Below, one piece after another: positions 36,005 to 47,000 of a stretch of DNA of 64,000 nucleotides. How positions within the stretch are numbered: position 1 is the stretch's first letter; the number at the start of each line of letters is the position of its first letter. This DNA is from UBA9611 sp965237595 (GTDB taxonomy: Bacteria; Chloroflexota; Dehalococcoidia; Lucifugimonadales; UBA3495). The notes beneath the pieces were generated by a model. That model saw nothing but the letters and a program-made list of their open reading frames with translations. It was not told where the DNA came from and did not search any database. A program made the position numbers and the translations under genes. The stretch is taken from positions 868,001 through 932,000 of the forward strand of contig CBDEFY010000007.1 of assembly GCA_965237595.1 (NCBI GenBank). The letters run 5' to 3'.

Positions 36005-36991
36005 TCAGGGGCTGGATGGAGGTCTGGTGAGCTCCCTGAGGGCCCTGTTGTAGCGTCGTCGCCGTTCGGTGGTTTGAGCCTTCACCTCCTTCCTGCGTTG
36101 TAGGATCTCTTGCCGTCTTCCCTTGAGCACGTCTGATGGTGTCACGTTGCCCAGAGCCTTGTGATAGCGCCGGTAGTTGTAGTAGCTGACGAAGGCCGCG
36201 ATAGCAGCCTCAAGGTCGGCGGGCAACTCATAAGGCACCTGGTTGACGTCCCGTTTGATGGTCTGGTGGTAGCGCTCCAGCTTCCCGTTGGTCTGAGGGT
36301 GGAAAGGAGTTGCTAGGATGTGCTTGATGCCAACCATCCCCAGGTAGTCCCTGAATGCTCTTTAGACATAGCCTGGACCGTTGTCACTCAGCAGCCTGGT
36401 GCGGTCTGTGACTGGAACTTGGTCCATGCTGGTCGTGTCCACAGCATCCTGGACCACCTCGATGAAGGAGTCGGCCGTCATATCTTGCTGAAGCCTGTGA
36501 GCCAGGATGAAGCGGGAGTAGTCGTCCATAACGGTGACCAGGTAGTAGTAGCCCCAACCAACCACCCTGAAGTATGAGGCATCGGTGGCCCACATCTGGT
36601 GAGGTCCTGTGGTCTTGCGGTGGTACTCCTTCCCCGCGGCCAACCGCATCTCAGGCCGCTTCACTAGGCCCTCCCTGCCCAGGATACGGTAGACGCTGGA
36701 CTCTGAGACTGAGAAGCCCTGGTTGTCGGTGATCCACGCGGCCAGCTGACGGCAGCTCAGCTCTGGCATCTCTCTGGCTGATAACAGGACTGAGCGTTCT
36801 TCCTGAATAGTAAGACGGTTCCATGGTGCCTGATCGCCTCCTGGTCGGTCCTCAAGTCCTTGTTGGTCTTGGCGTCTGAGCCACCGGTAGTAGGTGCTCT
36901 TAGGGATGCCCAGCTCTCTGAGGACCTTTCGCTTGGGGAGGGGAGACGAGGATACTTTGGTAACTACCTCTGCCTTCTCCGGGGCGCTCAT
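36005..36991 (-). pseudogene. IS3-family OrfB with the same in-frame TAA, copy 2
   Basis: Same protein as in copy 1, with the TAA at 36362-36364 between the second aspartate and the glutamate of the DDE triad. Because both copies have it, the stop predates their separation. Confidence 0.8.
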
Positions 36992-37395
36992 CCGCTGGTA
37001 CCGGTGGCGTCCTGGGGCACGGGGATGGCCGTTTTTTTGAGACGGTACGCCTCCAGCGACAGATCGGCCACTAGCTCCTTGAGTTCCCCGTTCTCTCGCT
37101 TGAGCTGCCCTACCTCATGCTGAGTGGCGTCCCGAACCGAGTCACGGGTCAACCTCTCCTTGCCCGCCTCCATGAACTCTTTGGTCCACGAGTAGTAGGA
37201 GTGGGGCTTGATCCCCTCCCGCCGGCACAGGTCGTTGACTGTGACCTCGCGGCGGAAGCCCTCCAGAACAATTCGGATCTTGTCTTCGGAGGTGTACTTA
37301 CGTCGGGCAGCCGCCTTCACTGTACGGACGAAAGACCTGGTCTGCTCGCTTCGTTCCTCGGCGGCCTCTGCTTTGCTTACTTCTAATTGGGACAC
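36988..37395 (-). CDS. IS3-family transposase OrfA, copy 2
   Basis: Identical in sequence to the OrfA of copy 1 (135 residues), with the same seven-A slippery run near its 3' end and the same ATGA overlap with OrfB. It supplies the DNA-binding half of the transposase. Confidence 0.85.
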   Translation of the reverse strand: MSQLEVSKAEAAEERSEQTRSFVRTVKAAARRKYTSEDKIRIVLEGFRREVTVNDLCRREGIKPHSYYSWTKEFMEAGKERLTRDSVRDATQHEVGQLKRENGELKELVADLSLEAYRLKKTAIPVPQDATGTSG

Positions 37396-37569
37396 ATCTG
37401 CTCCTTTCTGTGGGTAACTCTACCCTCATTTCAGGAGCTCACACCACCCTCCGACTCTCGGGTTTTCCTACCCTTATATGTGTCCCATTATCGCTGACGG
37501 TCTACAACCGAAAGTATGGCCTATTGCCCACCTGTGCGAGGACGTGGCTGTGGGCGACGATGTCGGCCC

Positions 37570-37692
37570 ATGAGTCACGGCGACATCACCGCCTTCGTGG
37601 CCGGATGCATCGGCGGCATATCCCACGGCATTCAACTGCGGGAGATGGCCCGGCACCCGTCTTGGGGCTTCACCGAGGCCGGGGAGCTCTGA
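37570..37692 (+). CDS. Small ORF coupled to the TnpB-like gene
   Basis: A 40-codon frame, MSHGDITAFVAGCIGGISHG to REMARHPSWGFTEAGEL. Its stop overlaps the next start (TGATG, 37690-37694), which suggests translational coupling. The sequence is not recognised; it may be the tail of a longer protein cut by the IS3 copy 60 bases upstream. Confidence 0.3.
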   Translation: MSHGDITAFVAGCIGGISHGIQLREMARHPSWGFTEAGEL

Positions 37693-38291
37693 TGCAGGCC
37701 ACGTACCAGACGCGAATGTTGTGTGATGACGCGGCCCTGTCCGCCTATGCCGCACTGTACGGCAGGGTCCAACGGGACCTGTTTGCAGAGGTTTCTTCCG
37801 GCAGGTCCGCGGCATCGATGAAGAGGGGCTGCGTCAGGGAATACGGCATACCGGCCCGGATGTTCAACGCGGTACGGGTATCCCTAGAGGGGAAGGTCTC
37901 GGGGGCGCGGGAGTCCCAACTACTGCACGCCGAGACCCTGAAGGGCCTGGTCCGCAGGGCCGGCAGGGAGTTGGCAAGCGCCCGGAAGAGGGGTGACCGG
38001 CACGGGGTCCATCAGAAGATGCGCAGGCTGGATAACCTGCGGTCCAGGTTGGCGCGCGTCGAGGCCGGCGTGGCGGCGGGCCTGGTCCGGCTGTGCTTCG
38101 GCGGCAGGAAGCTCTGGCGCGGCCAGTACAACCTTGAGGCCAACGGCTACGGCAGCCATGGGGAATGGCTGGCCGGTTGGAGAGCGGCGCGGGACGGCGA
38201 GTTCTTCGTGCTGGGCAGCCGGGACGAGACCGGCGGCTGCCAGTTGTGCGTGGCCGGGGTTGCCGGCGACGGCTACTGTCTAGACCCTTAA
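37692..38291 (+). pseudogene. TnpB-related transposon protein, N-terminal part
   Basis: From ATG 37692, about 199 residues match the N-terminal half of a long TnpB-like (IS605 OrfB-type) protein family: QTRMLCDDAALSAYAALYGR, IPARMFNAVRVSLEGK, RRLDNLRSRLARVEA, VRLCFGGRKLWRGQYNLE and FFVLGSRDETGGCQLCVA. The frame ends at the left edge of the IS607 element. The RuvC-type nuclease half is missing, so it is inactive. The IS607 insertion is the likely cause. Confidence 0.65.
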
Positions 38292-38329
38292 ATGTTGTAA
38301 TTTATTCATTAATCCTCTATAATCCTAAC

Positions 38330-38926
38330 ATGGCCTTCCTCCCCAGCCGCAAGGCAGCAGCCATTTTAGGGTTGCACCCTCAAACTCTCCGGAACTATGC
38401 TGACCAAGGTAAAATCCCCTACTACCGCAACTCAGCAGGACAGAGGTTATATGACGTCGACGCCTTCCTCGGAAGGGCTTCTAAACCAGAAACCGTCTGT
38501 TACTGCCGGGTCAGCTCCGCCAAGCAGCGGGGAGACTTGCAACGGCAATGCGCCCAAATGCGGAGCCTCTACCCAAACGCCGAAATCATTAGGGACATCG
38601 GGGGAGGACTCAACTGGAAGCGCAAGGGACTCCTCTCCATACTGGAGCGAATTCACCGGGGGGGTAAGCTCACTCTTGTGGTTGCCCACCGGGACCGGCT
38701 CGCCCGGTTCGGATTTGAACTCATCGAGTGGCTGGTCCAGCAAAACGGCGGGCAGGTCCTGGTTCTCCACCAGCCGGATGCCAGCCCCCAATCCGAGCTT
38801 ACCGAAGATCTACTCGCCGTCCTCCATACGTTCAGCTGCCGGATGCACGGACTCCGCCGCTACCGGACAGCAATCGAGGCGGATTCAGGTCTATCCCAAC
38901 CAGGTCCAGAAGAGGGCGATAGCTAG
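38330..38926 (+). CDS. IS607-type serine recombinase TnpA
   Basis: A 198-residue protein with a MerR-type helix-turn-helix (PSRKAAAILGLHPQTLRNYA, residues 5-24) and a serine-resolvase catalytic domain. The nucleophile is the first serine in CYCRVSSAKQRGDL (about residue 63), and the arginine-containing VVAHRDRLARFGFELIEWL is conserved. It should cut and rejoin DNA without target duplication. The C-terminal end overlaps the TnpB frame. A TATAAT-like sequence lies just upstream (38317). Confidence 0.9.
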   Translation: MAFLPSRKAAAILGLHPQTLRNYADQGKIPYYRNSAGQRLYDVDAFLGRASKPETVCYCRVSSAKQRGDLQRQCAQMRSLYPNAEIIRDIGGGLNWKRKGLLSILERIHRGGKLTLVVAHRDRLARFGFELIEWLVQQNGGQVLVLHQPDASPQSELTEDLLAVLHTFSCRMHGLRRYRTAIEADSGLSQPGPEEGDS

Positions 38927-40064
38927 CTGGCTGGACGCCAGCCGCTGGACCTATAACCTCTCGGTCGAGTTGCTGCGGGCTGGAGCCCCCGCCGCCTGGC
39001 GGACCGTTGCCAAGACCGTCATGTCCGAACTGGACTCGCAAAGGCCCGAGTGGCGCTCAGTTCCCTACCAGATTAAACGGACTTCCGTCCGGGACGCCTG
39101 CCGGGCGATGCAAAACGTCAAAGCCTTCAACGCCCAACTGGCCCAAGATAAAGCAGCGGGCTGCAGACTGGACGAAGACTTCGCCGAACTGGGCTTCCGC
39201 AGCCGGAAGAACCCCCGCCAGTCTTGTTATATCCCCGATGACGCGATCACTCAGCCTGGTGTTTATCGCCAGGTCTTGGGCCCGCTCCATATGGCTGAAC
39301 CCGTTTCCCCTGACAACAAAGAGTCTGGGCTGGTCAAAGAGCGCGACAAGTACTGGCTGACCATCCCTTATCCGGCGCAATGCGACATTGAGACCCCAAG
39401 AGGTGATGGAGTAGTTGCGTTAGATCCGGGAGTCAGGTCCTTTCTGACTTTCTTCTCCGAGGCTGGCTGTGGGAAGGTCGGATACCAGGCCTTTGGTCGG
39501 ATTCAACGGTTGTGCCAGCACCTGGACCGGTTGATCAGCCGGACCGACCAGGAAAAGAACCGGAAGAAGCGTCGTAACATGCGCAAAGCTCAGGCGCGGA
39601 TGCGCCAGAAGCTCATCAACCTGGTCGATGAGCTCCACTGGCAGTGCGCCCGCTGGCTGACCAGCAACTACCGGGTCATCTTGCTGCCCAAATTTGAGAC
39701 CCAGTCAATGACCCGCCGGGGAGAAAGGCAGATTCAAAGCAAGACCGCCCGGATGATGCTGAGCTTCCAACACTATAGGTTCAAGAAACGTCTCCAGTGG
39801 AAGGCCTGGCAGCGGGAGTCTCTCGTTTTAGAAGTCAACGAGGCGTACACTAGCCGGACCCGCAGTTGGGACGGGAGAGTGGACGAGAAGTTGGGCGGGT
39901 CGAGAACCATCAGGGACGAGTCCGGTTTTATCATGGACCGGGATATAAATGGCGCCCGAGGGATATTCCTAAGGGCTTTGGGAGATAGCCCCTTCCTGCG
40001 TGAATTGCTCACAAGGGTTGCATCGCAACAAACTTCAACATTATTGAAATTGAATTTTTGTTAG
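38778..40064 (+). CDS. TnpB (RuvC-type RNA-guided nuclease) with degenerate zinc finger
   Basis: About 428 residues if started at ATG 38778, which overlaps tnpA by 149 bases. The RuvC triad is present: D216 (VVALDPGVRSF), E307 (LLPKFETQSM) and D389 (MDRDINGARG). The zinc finger that normally lies between E and the last D is altered. The usual TSKTCSxCG is TSRTRSWDG, and the second CxxC is replaced by RTIRDESG, so no zinc ligands remain. TnpB uses a guide RNA to cut the empty donor site and help the element persist. A lineage that lost the finger is likely, but activity is uncertain. Confidence 0.8.
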   Translation: MPAPNPSLPKIYSPSSIRSAAGCTDSAATGQQSRRIQVYPNQVQKRAIASWLDASRWTYNLSVELLRAGAPAAWRTVAKTVMSELDSQRPEWRSVPYQIKRTSVRDACRAMQNVKAFNAQLAQDKAAGCRLDEDFAELGFRSRKNPRQSCYIPDDAITQPGVYRQVLGPLHMAEPVSPDNKESGLVKERDKYWLTIPYPAQCDIETPRGDGVVALDPGVRSFLTFFSEAGCGKVGYQAFGRIQRLCQHLDRLISRTDQEKNRKKRRNMRKAQARMRQKLINLVDELHWQCARWLTSNYRVILLPKFETQSMTRRGERQIQSKTARMMLSFQHYRFKKRLQWKAWQRESLVLEVNEAYTSRTRSWDGRVDEKLGGSRTIRDESGFIMDRDINGARGIFLRALGDSPFLRELLTRVASQQTSTLLKLNFC

Positions 40065-40121
40065 TGACAAACTGTCGGTCGTTACACCGAATATAATTCA
40101 GGGCCATACAGGTGGAGTGAA

Positions 40122-40922
40122 TTGAGAAAGCTCGTTGTCCTGCTGGCCATAGCTGCCCTTGTATCAAGCGTGACGGCGGTCCTGGCCGGATGCGGATCGC
40201 CTGCACCGACGGTTGAAGACGGGCCGCAAGCCGCCCGACGCCTTGTTGCAGCGCCCGCGGAGACCACACCGCCGCTGCTGAAGCCCACCGCCACCGAATC
40301 TACTCCTTTAGTGGATGGCTCCGCGTCAACACCGACTCCCGAGGCGTCTGCCGGCGACGGGATTGAATTCGCGCCCGTCGACTATTCCGGAACGTCCAAG
40401 AAGGAGGAAGCCATAAGGGTTGTTGAACCGGATTCCCCCCGGAAGGGCGGCCCCGGCGCCACCGGCCCTGTCCAGGGTGACGCCTACACCTGGCAGGACG
40501 GCGACAGGACCATGACGGTGAAGCTTCAGACAGACCTGGGGGTCGAGAAAGGCTCCGGCGGACTGCCTCGTGACGTCGTTGCAGCCAACGAGGGTGGAAC
40601 TAACGTCGTCAGGAGTGCGGATGGACAATCCAAGAGTGATACTCTGCCCGTCTTCCGCTCGGAGTCGGGCGCGCTAATGACCCTCCCCGGCGGCGTTCTA
40701 CTTGTGCTCAGCTCTGAATGGGGCCAGGCGGAAACGAACGCCTTTTTCTCCAACAACGGGATCAAGATGGACCGCGTGTCGGGGTTGGACTACGTCGCCA
40801 ACGGCTTCTTCGTTGAAACTGGACCAGGGTTTCCCTCGCTGGACCTCGCCAACGCCCTGGCAGCGCAGGACGGTGTGGAAATCTCCAGTCCCAACTGGGG
40901 AAGAGAAGCCACCCCGAAGTGA
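40122..40922 (+). CDS. Lipoprotein resembling a subtilase propeptide
   Basis: A 266-residue lipoprotein starting at TTG 40122 with GGTGGAG five bases upstream. The signal peptide ends in AVLAGC. A Pro/Thr-rich linker (residues about 30-85) leads to a middle region (TMTVKLQTDLGVEKG). The C-terminal domain, GGVLLVLSSEWGQAETNAFF to DGVEISSPNWGRE, resembles the inhibitor-like propeptide of secreted subtilases, which ends in a ...SPNW-type strand just before the protease. The subtilase giant starts 79 bases downstream and has no such domain itself. It may act as a separate folding helper or inhibitor, anchored to the membrane. This role is inferred. Confidence 0.65.
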   Translation: MRKLVVLLAIAALVSSVTAVLAGCGSPAPTVEDGPQAARRLVAAPAETTPPLLKPTATESTPLVDGSASTPTPEASAGDGIEFAPVDYSGTSKKEEAIRVVEPDSPRKGGPGATGPVQGDAYTWQDGDRTMTVKLQTDLGVEKGSGGLPRDVVAANEGGTNVVRSADGQSKSDTLPVFRSESGALMTLPGGVLLVLSSEWGQAETNAFFSNNGIKMDRVSGLDYVANGFFVETGPGFPSLDLANALAAQDGVEISSPNWGREATPK

Positions 40923-41001
40923 TAGTTGGATGGGAATACCACGGGTTGTTGTGACCCACTGTGCCCGTGAAGGCTAACGGCTCTTCAGAGTCATCTATCC
41001 C

Positions 41002-44000
41002 ATGACCAGGATGTTCGGGCCCACCAGACTGCTGCTGGCTGCGGGACTTGCCCTGCTCTGCCTGGTGCTGGCCTTGGGCTACGCCAGCGCACAGTCTCCT
41101 CCGGCCGCGCCTACCATCGACTCTGTATCCTCTGGCGATACCACACTCACCCTGGCCTGGACGGCTCCCGCCGGCGCAACCGGCATCACGGCTTACGACG
41201 TGCGTCACATCGAGACCAGCGCAGATGAGACAGATGACGCCAACTGGACTGTGGTAGACGATGCCTGGACATCCGGCGCGCTGGAGTACACCATTACGGG
41301 CCTGACCAACGGCACGGAGTACGACGTGCAGGTGCGGGCAGTCAACTCCAACGGAGACGAGACCTGGTCAGACACCAAGACCGGTACGCCGGCGCTCCCT
41401 GCTCCCACTATAGACTCCGTTCGCGCTGACGACCGGGCTGTGCTGGTCTCCTGGAGCCCTCCCACCGGAATCACCACCGGCATTGCCGCCTACGACTTGC
41501 GCCTCATCGAGACGAGCGCTGATGAGACGGTGGACGCCAACTGGACTATGGAGGAGGACGCCTGGAAAGACGGCGACGGCAGCCTGGCCTACGCCGTCAC
41601 CGGCCTGACCAACGGCACGGAGTACGACGTGCAGGCGCGCGCGGTGGACGTTGACGATGTCGACGGCGCCTGGTCGGCCACAACCGGCGCAACTCCTGCG
41701 GACCACGGCAACGATCTGGCCACGGCCAAGAGCGTAACGGCGGGCGCGAGGGTATGGGGAGTCATTGACCCGGCGGGCGACGAGGACTACTTCAGCTTCA
41801 GCGTGTCAAGGACATCCGATTACTGGATATATGCTTTTGGCGACCTGGATACCGTGGGCGAGCTGCTGGACAGCGGCGGCATGTCCATCGACATCAACGA
41901 TAGAGGCGGCGCACTGCCCAACCCGGACAACTTCTTCCTGTGGCGCAAGCTCCAGTCCGGGACGTACTTCATCAAGGTAACCGGCTACGGACCTACTGAC
42001 GAACCGTATATCCTCAGGGTCAGGGAGTTCACGGACACCACGTCCAGGAGCAACGCTGCCACTCTGAATCTCAACGGCTCTGCGAGCGGCACCATTGACC
42101 CGGAAGACGACGATGACTACTTCAAGCTGGAGCTTTCCGAGACAACGGAAGTCGCCATTCGCGCCTCCGGGTTCCCTGACACCGTCGGTGAGCTGCAAAG
42201 GAGTAACGGCACGGTGATAGCCTCCAATGACGACGGCTACCTACCGGGCAACAGGAGGAACTTTGTGATCCGGGAGAACCTCGCCGCCGGGGTGTACTAC
42301 GTCAAGGTCAGTTCTTTCGACGAAAGGTCCGATGGGCCGTATTCGGTGTACGCCGCGGCCATCACCGAGCCGGGCAGCGCCATCGCCGACGCTCAGCCAC
42401 TGACCCTCGGCGGTACGGCGGGTGGAATCATAGACCCGGCCGGCGACGAGGACTACTTCAGCCTGACCCTCGAAGAGACAACTTACGTGATCATCGGTGG
42501 AGTGAGTAAAGTTACCAATATCAGCGCCGCTCTGACCGATGAAAACGACCTCGCAGCTCCGGTGAATTCGGTCCACTTTGACGACACATTCTTCTTCCAG
42601 GGCCGATTGGGCGCGGGTACATACTACTTGAAGGTGACCGGCAAGGACGCCTCAGACACGGGACGTTACACCGTCAGGGCTATTGCGGAGGGGAGCTACA
42701 CCTATTTTGTAGACCGCTGCTCCAACATCTCCAGGAGCGGGGGCATCAACGACCCTCTCTACGGCTGCCAGTGGCACCTCAACAACGACGACCAGTTTCG
42801 CAACAGCGCAGAACAGGACATACGCGTCGAGGAGGTATGGCCCACTTACACGGGCGACGGCATCAACGTGGCGGTTGTGGACGACGGTATGCACCACCAG
42901 CACGAGGACCTGACCGGCAACGTCCTCACCTCCTTAAATCACAACTACGACCCCGACCTGACCGACATTTACCAACCCTTCGAGGGCCACGGGACCGCGG
43001 TTGCCGGCCTCATCGCGGCGAAGGACAACAGCCTCGGTATGCGCGGCGTAGCCCCAGAGGCCACTATCTACGGCTACAACCTTCTCGTAAACCTCACCGA
43101 TATGAACATAGCGGACGCTATGAACCGGAATGCGACATCCACCGCGATATCCAACAACAGCTGGAGAATCCCAGGTTTTGGCCGACCGGTATTTGCGTCC
43201 ACTTTGTGGGAAGACGCTGTGGAAAACGGGATCACCAACGGATACGACGGGAAAGGGGTTTTCTATGTATTTGGCGCCGGCAATGGACATCTAATCGGTG
43301 ATTCCGCGAATCTTAGCGAGTACGGCAACTTCTATGCCGTGACTACCGTCTGCGCCGTCGGCCACGACGACATACGAAGCGGCTACTCGGATACCGGCGC
43401 AAACCTGTGGGTATGCGGGCCGTCCAGCAGCGGGAGAGTGGGCCAGCCCAGAATAGCGACCACCGACAACGGGCACCGGTACAGTGGCAGTTTTGGAGGC
43501 ACCAGCGCCGCCACGCCCATAGTCTCGGGCGCGGTCGCGCTGACCCGGGAGGCCAACAACGCATTGACTTGGCGGGACGTCAAGCTCATTCTGGCGGCCT
43601 CCGTCCGCAAGAACGATCCGGACAACACCGGTTGGGAGCAGGGCGCACTCAAATACGGGTCAACCACGGATCGCTATAACTTCAACCACGAGTACGGCTT
43701 CGGCATGGTGGACGCCAAGGCGGCCGTGGACCTGGCCCCAACTTGGACCAACGTCCGCGACTTGAGGGAAATCACCTCTGAATCACGCGTCATCAACCTG
43801 CGAATCCCCGACTTGCCGTCGTCCGGGACGCCTACCACCGTTTCCAGCAGCCTGACCGTAGATCATTTTGTGGAGTTCGTTGAGTTTGTGGAGGTCAACG
43901 CCCACTTCAACCACCCTTACTTCCGGGACCTGACCGTTGATCTGGTCTCGCCCTCAGGGGCCGTTTCAACGCTGTCCACTTCCGCCCCGATAGAAGGGGC

Positions 44001-47000
44001 GTTGACCACCAAGTTCCGCTTTGGTTCGGCCCGGCACTTGGGCGAGAACGCGGCCGGGGAGTGGACTCTTCAGATCAAGGACACTCAGGACGGAGATAGC
44101 GGGACCCTCAAATCGTGGGGGCTCACCTTTTACGGTCATGGCTTCGTTCCCGGCGCGCCGCAGATCGATACGGTTACTCCGGGAGGAGGCACACTCGAAA
44201 TTGACTGGAACGCGCCTACCGACACTGGGGAGACGGCCATCACCTCCTACGACCTGCGATACATTCGAGACGATGCTACTGACAGGAGCGATGACAACTG
44301 GACCTTGGAGGCGGGGGTGGGGACTCCGACCAACCGGAGCCACACCATCACCGGACTTGAGGGTGGAGTAAAGTACGAATTCCAACTACAGGCCAGCAAC
44401 GATTCCGGACACGGCCCCTGGTCCCAAGCGGAAGCTGACGAGCCCACCACGGTCGCGCCGGCAGCGCCGGCCATAACCTCCATCACACGCGGCGATAGGA
44501 CTCTGGCTGTCGTTTGGACTGCCCCCGCTGACACGGGTGGCGGGGTCATCACCGCCTACGACGTGCGCTACATCGAGACCAGCGCCGACGAGATGGTGGA
44601 CTCCAACTGGACGGTGCGGGACAACGCCTGGCGAAGCGGCGACCTTCGATATGTCATCTCCAATCTCACGAACGCGACGGAGTACGACGTGCAGGTCCGG
44701 GCCGTCAACTCCGCGGGGGATGGAGAATGGTCTGACACAGAGACCGGCACACCGCTGCCGGACGACATACCCATAACCCTGCAGTGGGAAGAGAACTCTT
44801 TTGAAGTGGCGGAGGACGCGGGCAGCGTCGTCTTGAGAGCAGTCTTCACAACGACACTTGACGCGCCGCCGGAGGCTGACTTCACCTTCGATGTGACCCT
44901 GACCACCACCGATACCAGCGCGACCCTCGACGACGACTACACGGCTCCGCCTTCGCCCGCGACCTTTGTCGCCAGCGACTTCAGCCAGACCGACGTGAAC
45001 GGCCAGCAGCGATACCGCGCAACCAGGGATTTCACCGTAGCCATCATAGACGACACAGCGGACGAACCGGAGGAAGCCTTCAGCGTAAGGCTGGCCTACC
45101 TGACTCCCGGCCTCATGCATCTCCAGGGAGGCCCCTCTACGGCAGTCGTCACAATCAAGGACAACGAACACGTTCCAGTTACTCTCAGCTGGGAACAGTC
45201 GGAAATAACGGTCGGTGAGAACGCAGGAAGCGCCACACTGCGCGCCTACGCCGTCACTAATGTGGACAAGCGGCCTGAAGACGGGTTCTCCTTCGACGCC
45301 TCCATCTATACGTCTAACGGCAGCGCGGCCCGGCCCGGCGACTATACGCGGGTGGACGATACCGTCACTTTCAGCTGGAACGACTTCAGCCGGGTAACCG
45401 TCAACGGCGAGCGCCGCTATCGCGCCGCAAAGCAAGTGCTGGTACCCATTGTGGATGACACATCCGACGAAGACGAGGAGGACTTCACGGCAACCATTGA
45501 GTACGCGAACCCCGGCCCACCTCACCTGCAGGGCGGACCAGCCATTATGGGCGTAAAGATCACGGACAACGACTTCGTACCCGTCACCATCAGCTGGGAC
45601 CAGTCGTTCGTGAGCGTCGACGAGCATGCGACAACGGTCATCCTGCAGGCCCAGGCCACCACCACGTCGGACAAAATGCCGGAGAACGGTTTCACTGTCG
45701 CCCTGTCCGCTGCGACGGCCGACAACACCGCCACCCAAGGCTCGGACTATCGGCCGCTGACCAGCAGCTTCAGCTTCGGCCAGGGCGACTTCACGCGCAC
45801 CGACGTGGGGGACCAGTTCCGCTTCCAGGCAACCCGGGACATCGGCGTCTCCATCATCAATGACACCGACGACGAGCCGGACGAGAACTTCACGGTAATC
45901 CTGAACTACTCCGACCCAAGCCTCCCCCATCTACAGGGAGGTCCCGCCACTGCGACGGTGACCATTGCCGACAACGACCACGTGCCCGTGGTCCTGAGTT
46001 GGGAGCAGGCGGCGGCGACGGCCGAAGAAGCCACGAGCCCTGGGAGCACTCGCCCCGTCTCCCTGAACGCCGTCGCCATCACCACCAAGGACAAGATGCC
46101 GGAGAGCGGCTTCTCTTTCGACGTGACCGTAGCCACCGCAGACGGCAGCGCAACCCAGCCCGCCGACTACCAGCGGTTGTCCGACACGGCGACCTTCAAC
46201 CGGAGTGACTTCAGCCTGGAGACCGTCAGCGGCCAGCGGCGTTACCGAGCGGTGAAGACCTTCACGGTATTCGTCACTCACGACACCGTCCAGGAACCCA
46301 ACGAGACCTTCACTGTGACCCTGGCCTACGCCGACCCCGACCCCGGTCTGCCGCACCTGCTAGGTGGAAGGGACACGGCGACGGTGACCATCACCGACGA
46401 CATATCAGCTACTGTGGACTTGAGCACAATGGTATCCGGCTCGCCCTCCCTTGTCTCCCGGGGCGAGGAGTTGACCTACGATTACACAGTCCGGAACTCC
46501 GGTCCGGCTGCATCGACAAACACAGTGGTGAGGAGCACCCTCGATCGGGCCGTGAGCTTCGTGTCGGCTACCCCCGCTGACAAGTGCGCCCACTCGGGAG
46601 GAGCGACCGGCGGCGAGGTCGCCTGCGCATTTGGCAACCTGGATTCGGGCGCAAGCGGGACGGGCGAGATTGTCGTGCAGGTCGGGTCAGCGGCGTCCGC
46701 AGACATCTCCATTACCTCCACAGCCACTGGCGACGAGTTCGATCGCAGGCCGGGGGAGAACACGGCCACGGAGTCCACCGAACTCGTTGCCCCGCCCGAG
46801 CAGGTGAGGAATCTGTCGCCCGTGCGGAGCAGCGCAGCTTTCATCGAACTGTCGTGGGCCAGGCCTTCAGATAATGGCAGCCCCATCACCCGATACGAGC
46901 TGGAACGCAAGGAGGCCGGCGAGAGCTATGCCCTCGTCAGTCCCGGCCCCGGTGTCGCGGCGACCACGTACCGGGACAGCCAGGTGTCCGCTGGAACGAC

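Larger units (their letters stand above)
35962..37506 (-). mobile_element. IS3-family element, copy 2 (1545 bp, inverted)
   Basis: Exactly the length of copy 1 at 12582-14126, with only about two substitutions seen, and opposite orientation. Ends are TGTTAGCA (35962) and, reversed, TGTAGACC (ending 37506). No target duplication is visible (flanks GTTG and ACCG). Confidence 0.85.
38292..40085 (+). mobile_element. IS607-family element
   Basis: A serine recombinase gene (tnpA) overlapped by tnpB, the layout of IS607. As usual for this family there are no terminal repeats, so the ends are estimated from the truncated gene on the left and the lipoprotein promoter region on the right. A guide (omega) RNA would be expected to overlap the 3' end of tnpB and the right end; I cannot define it by eye. 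Confidence 0.65.
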
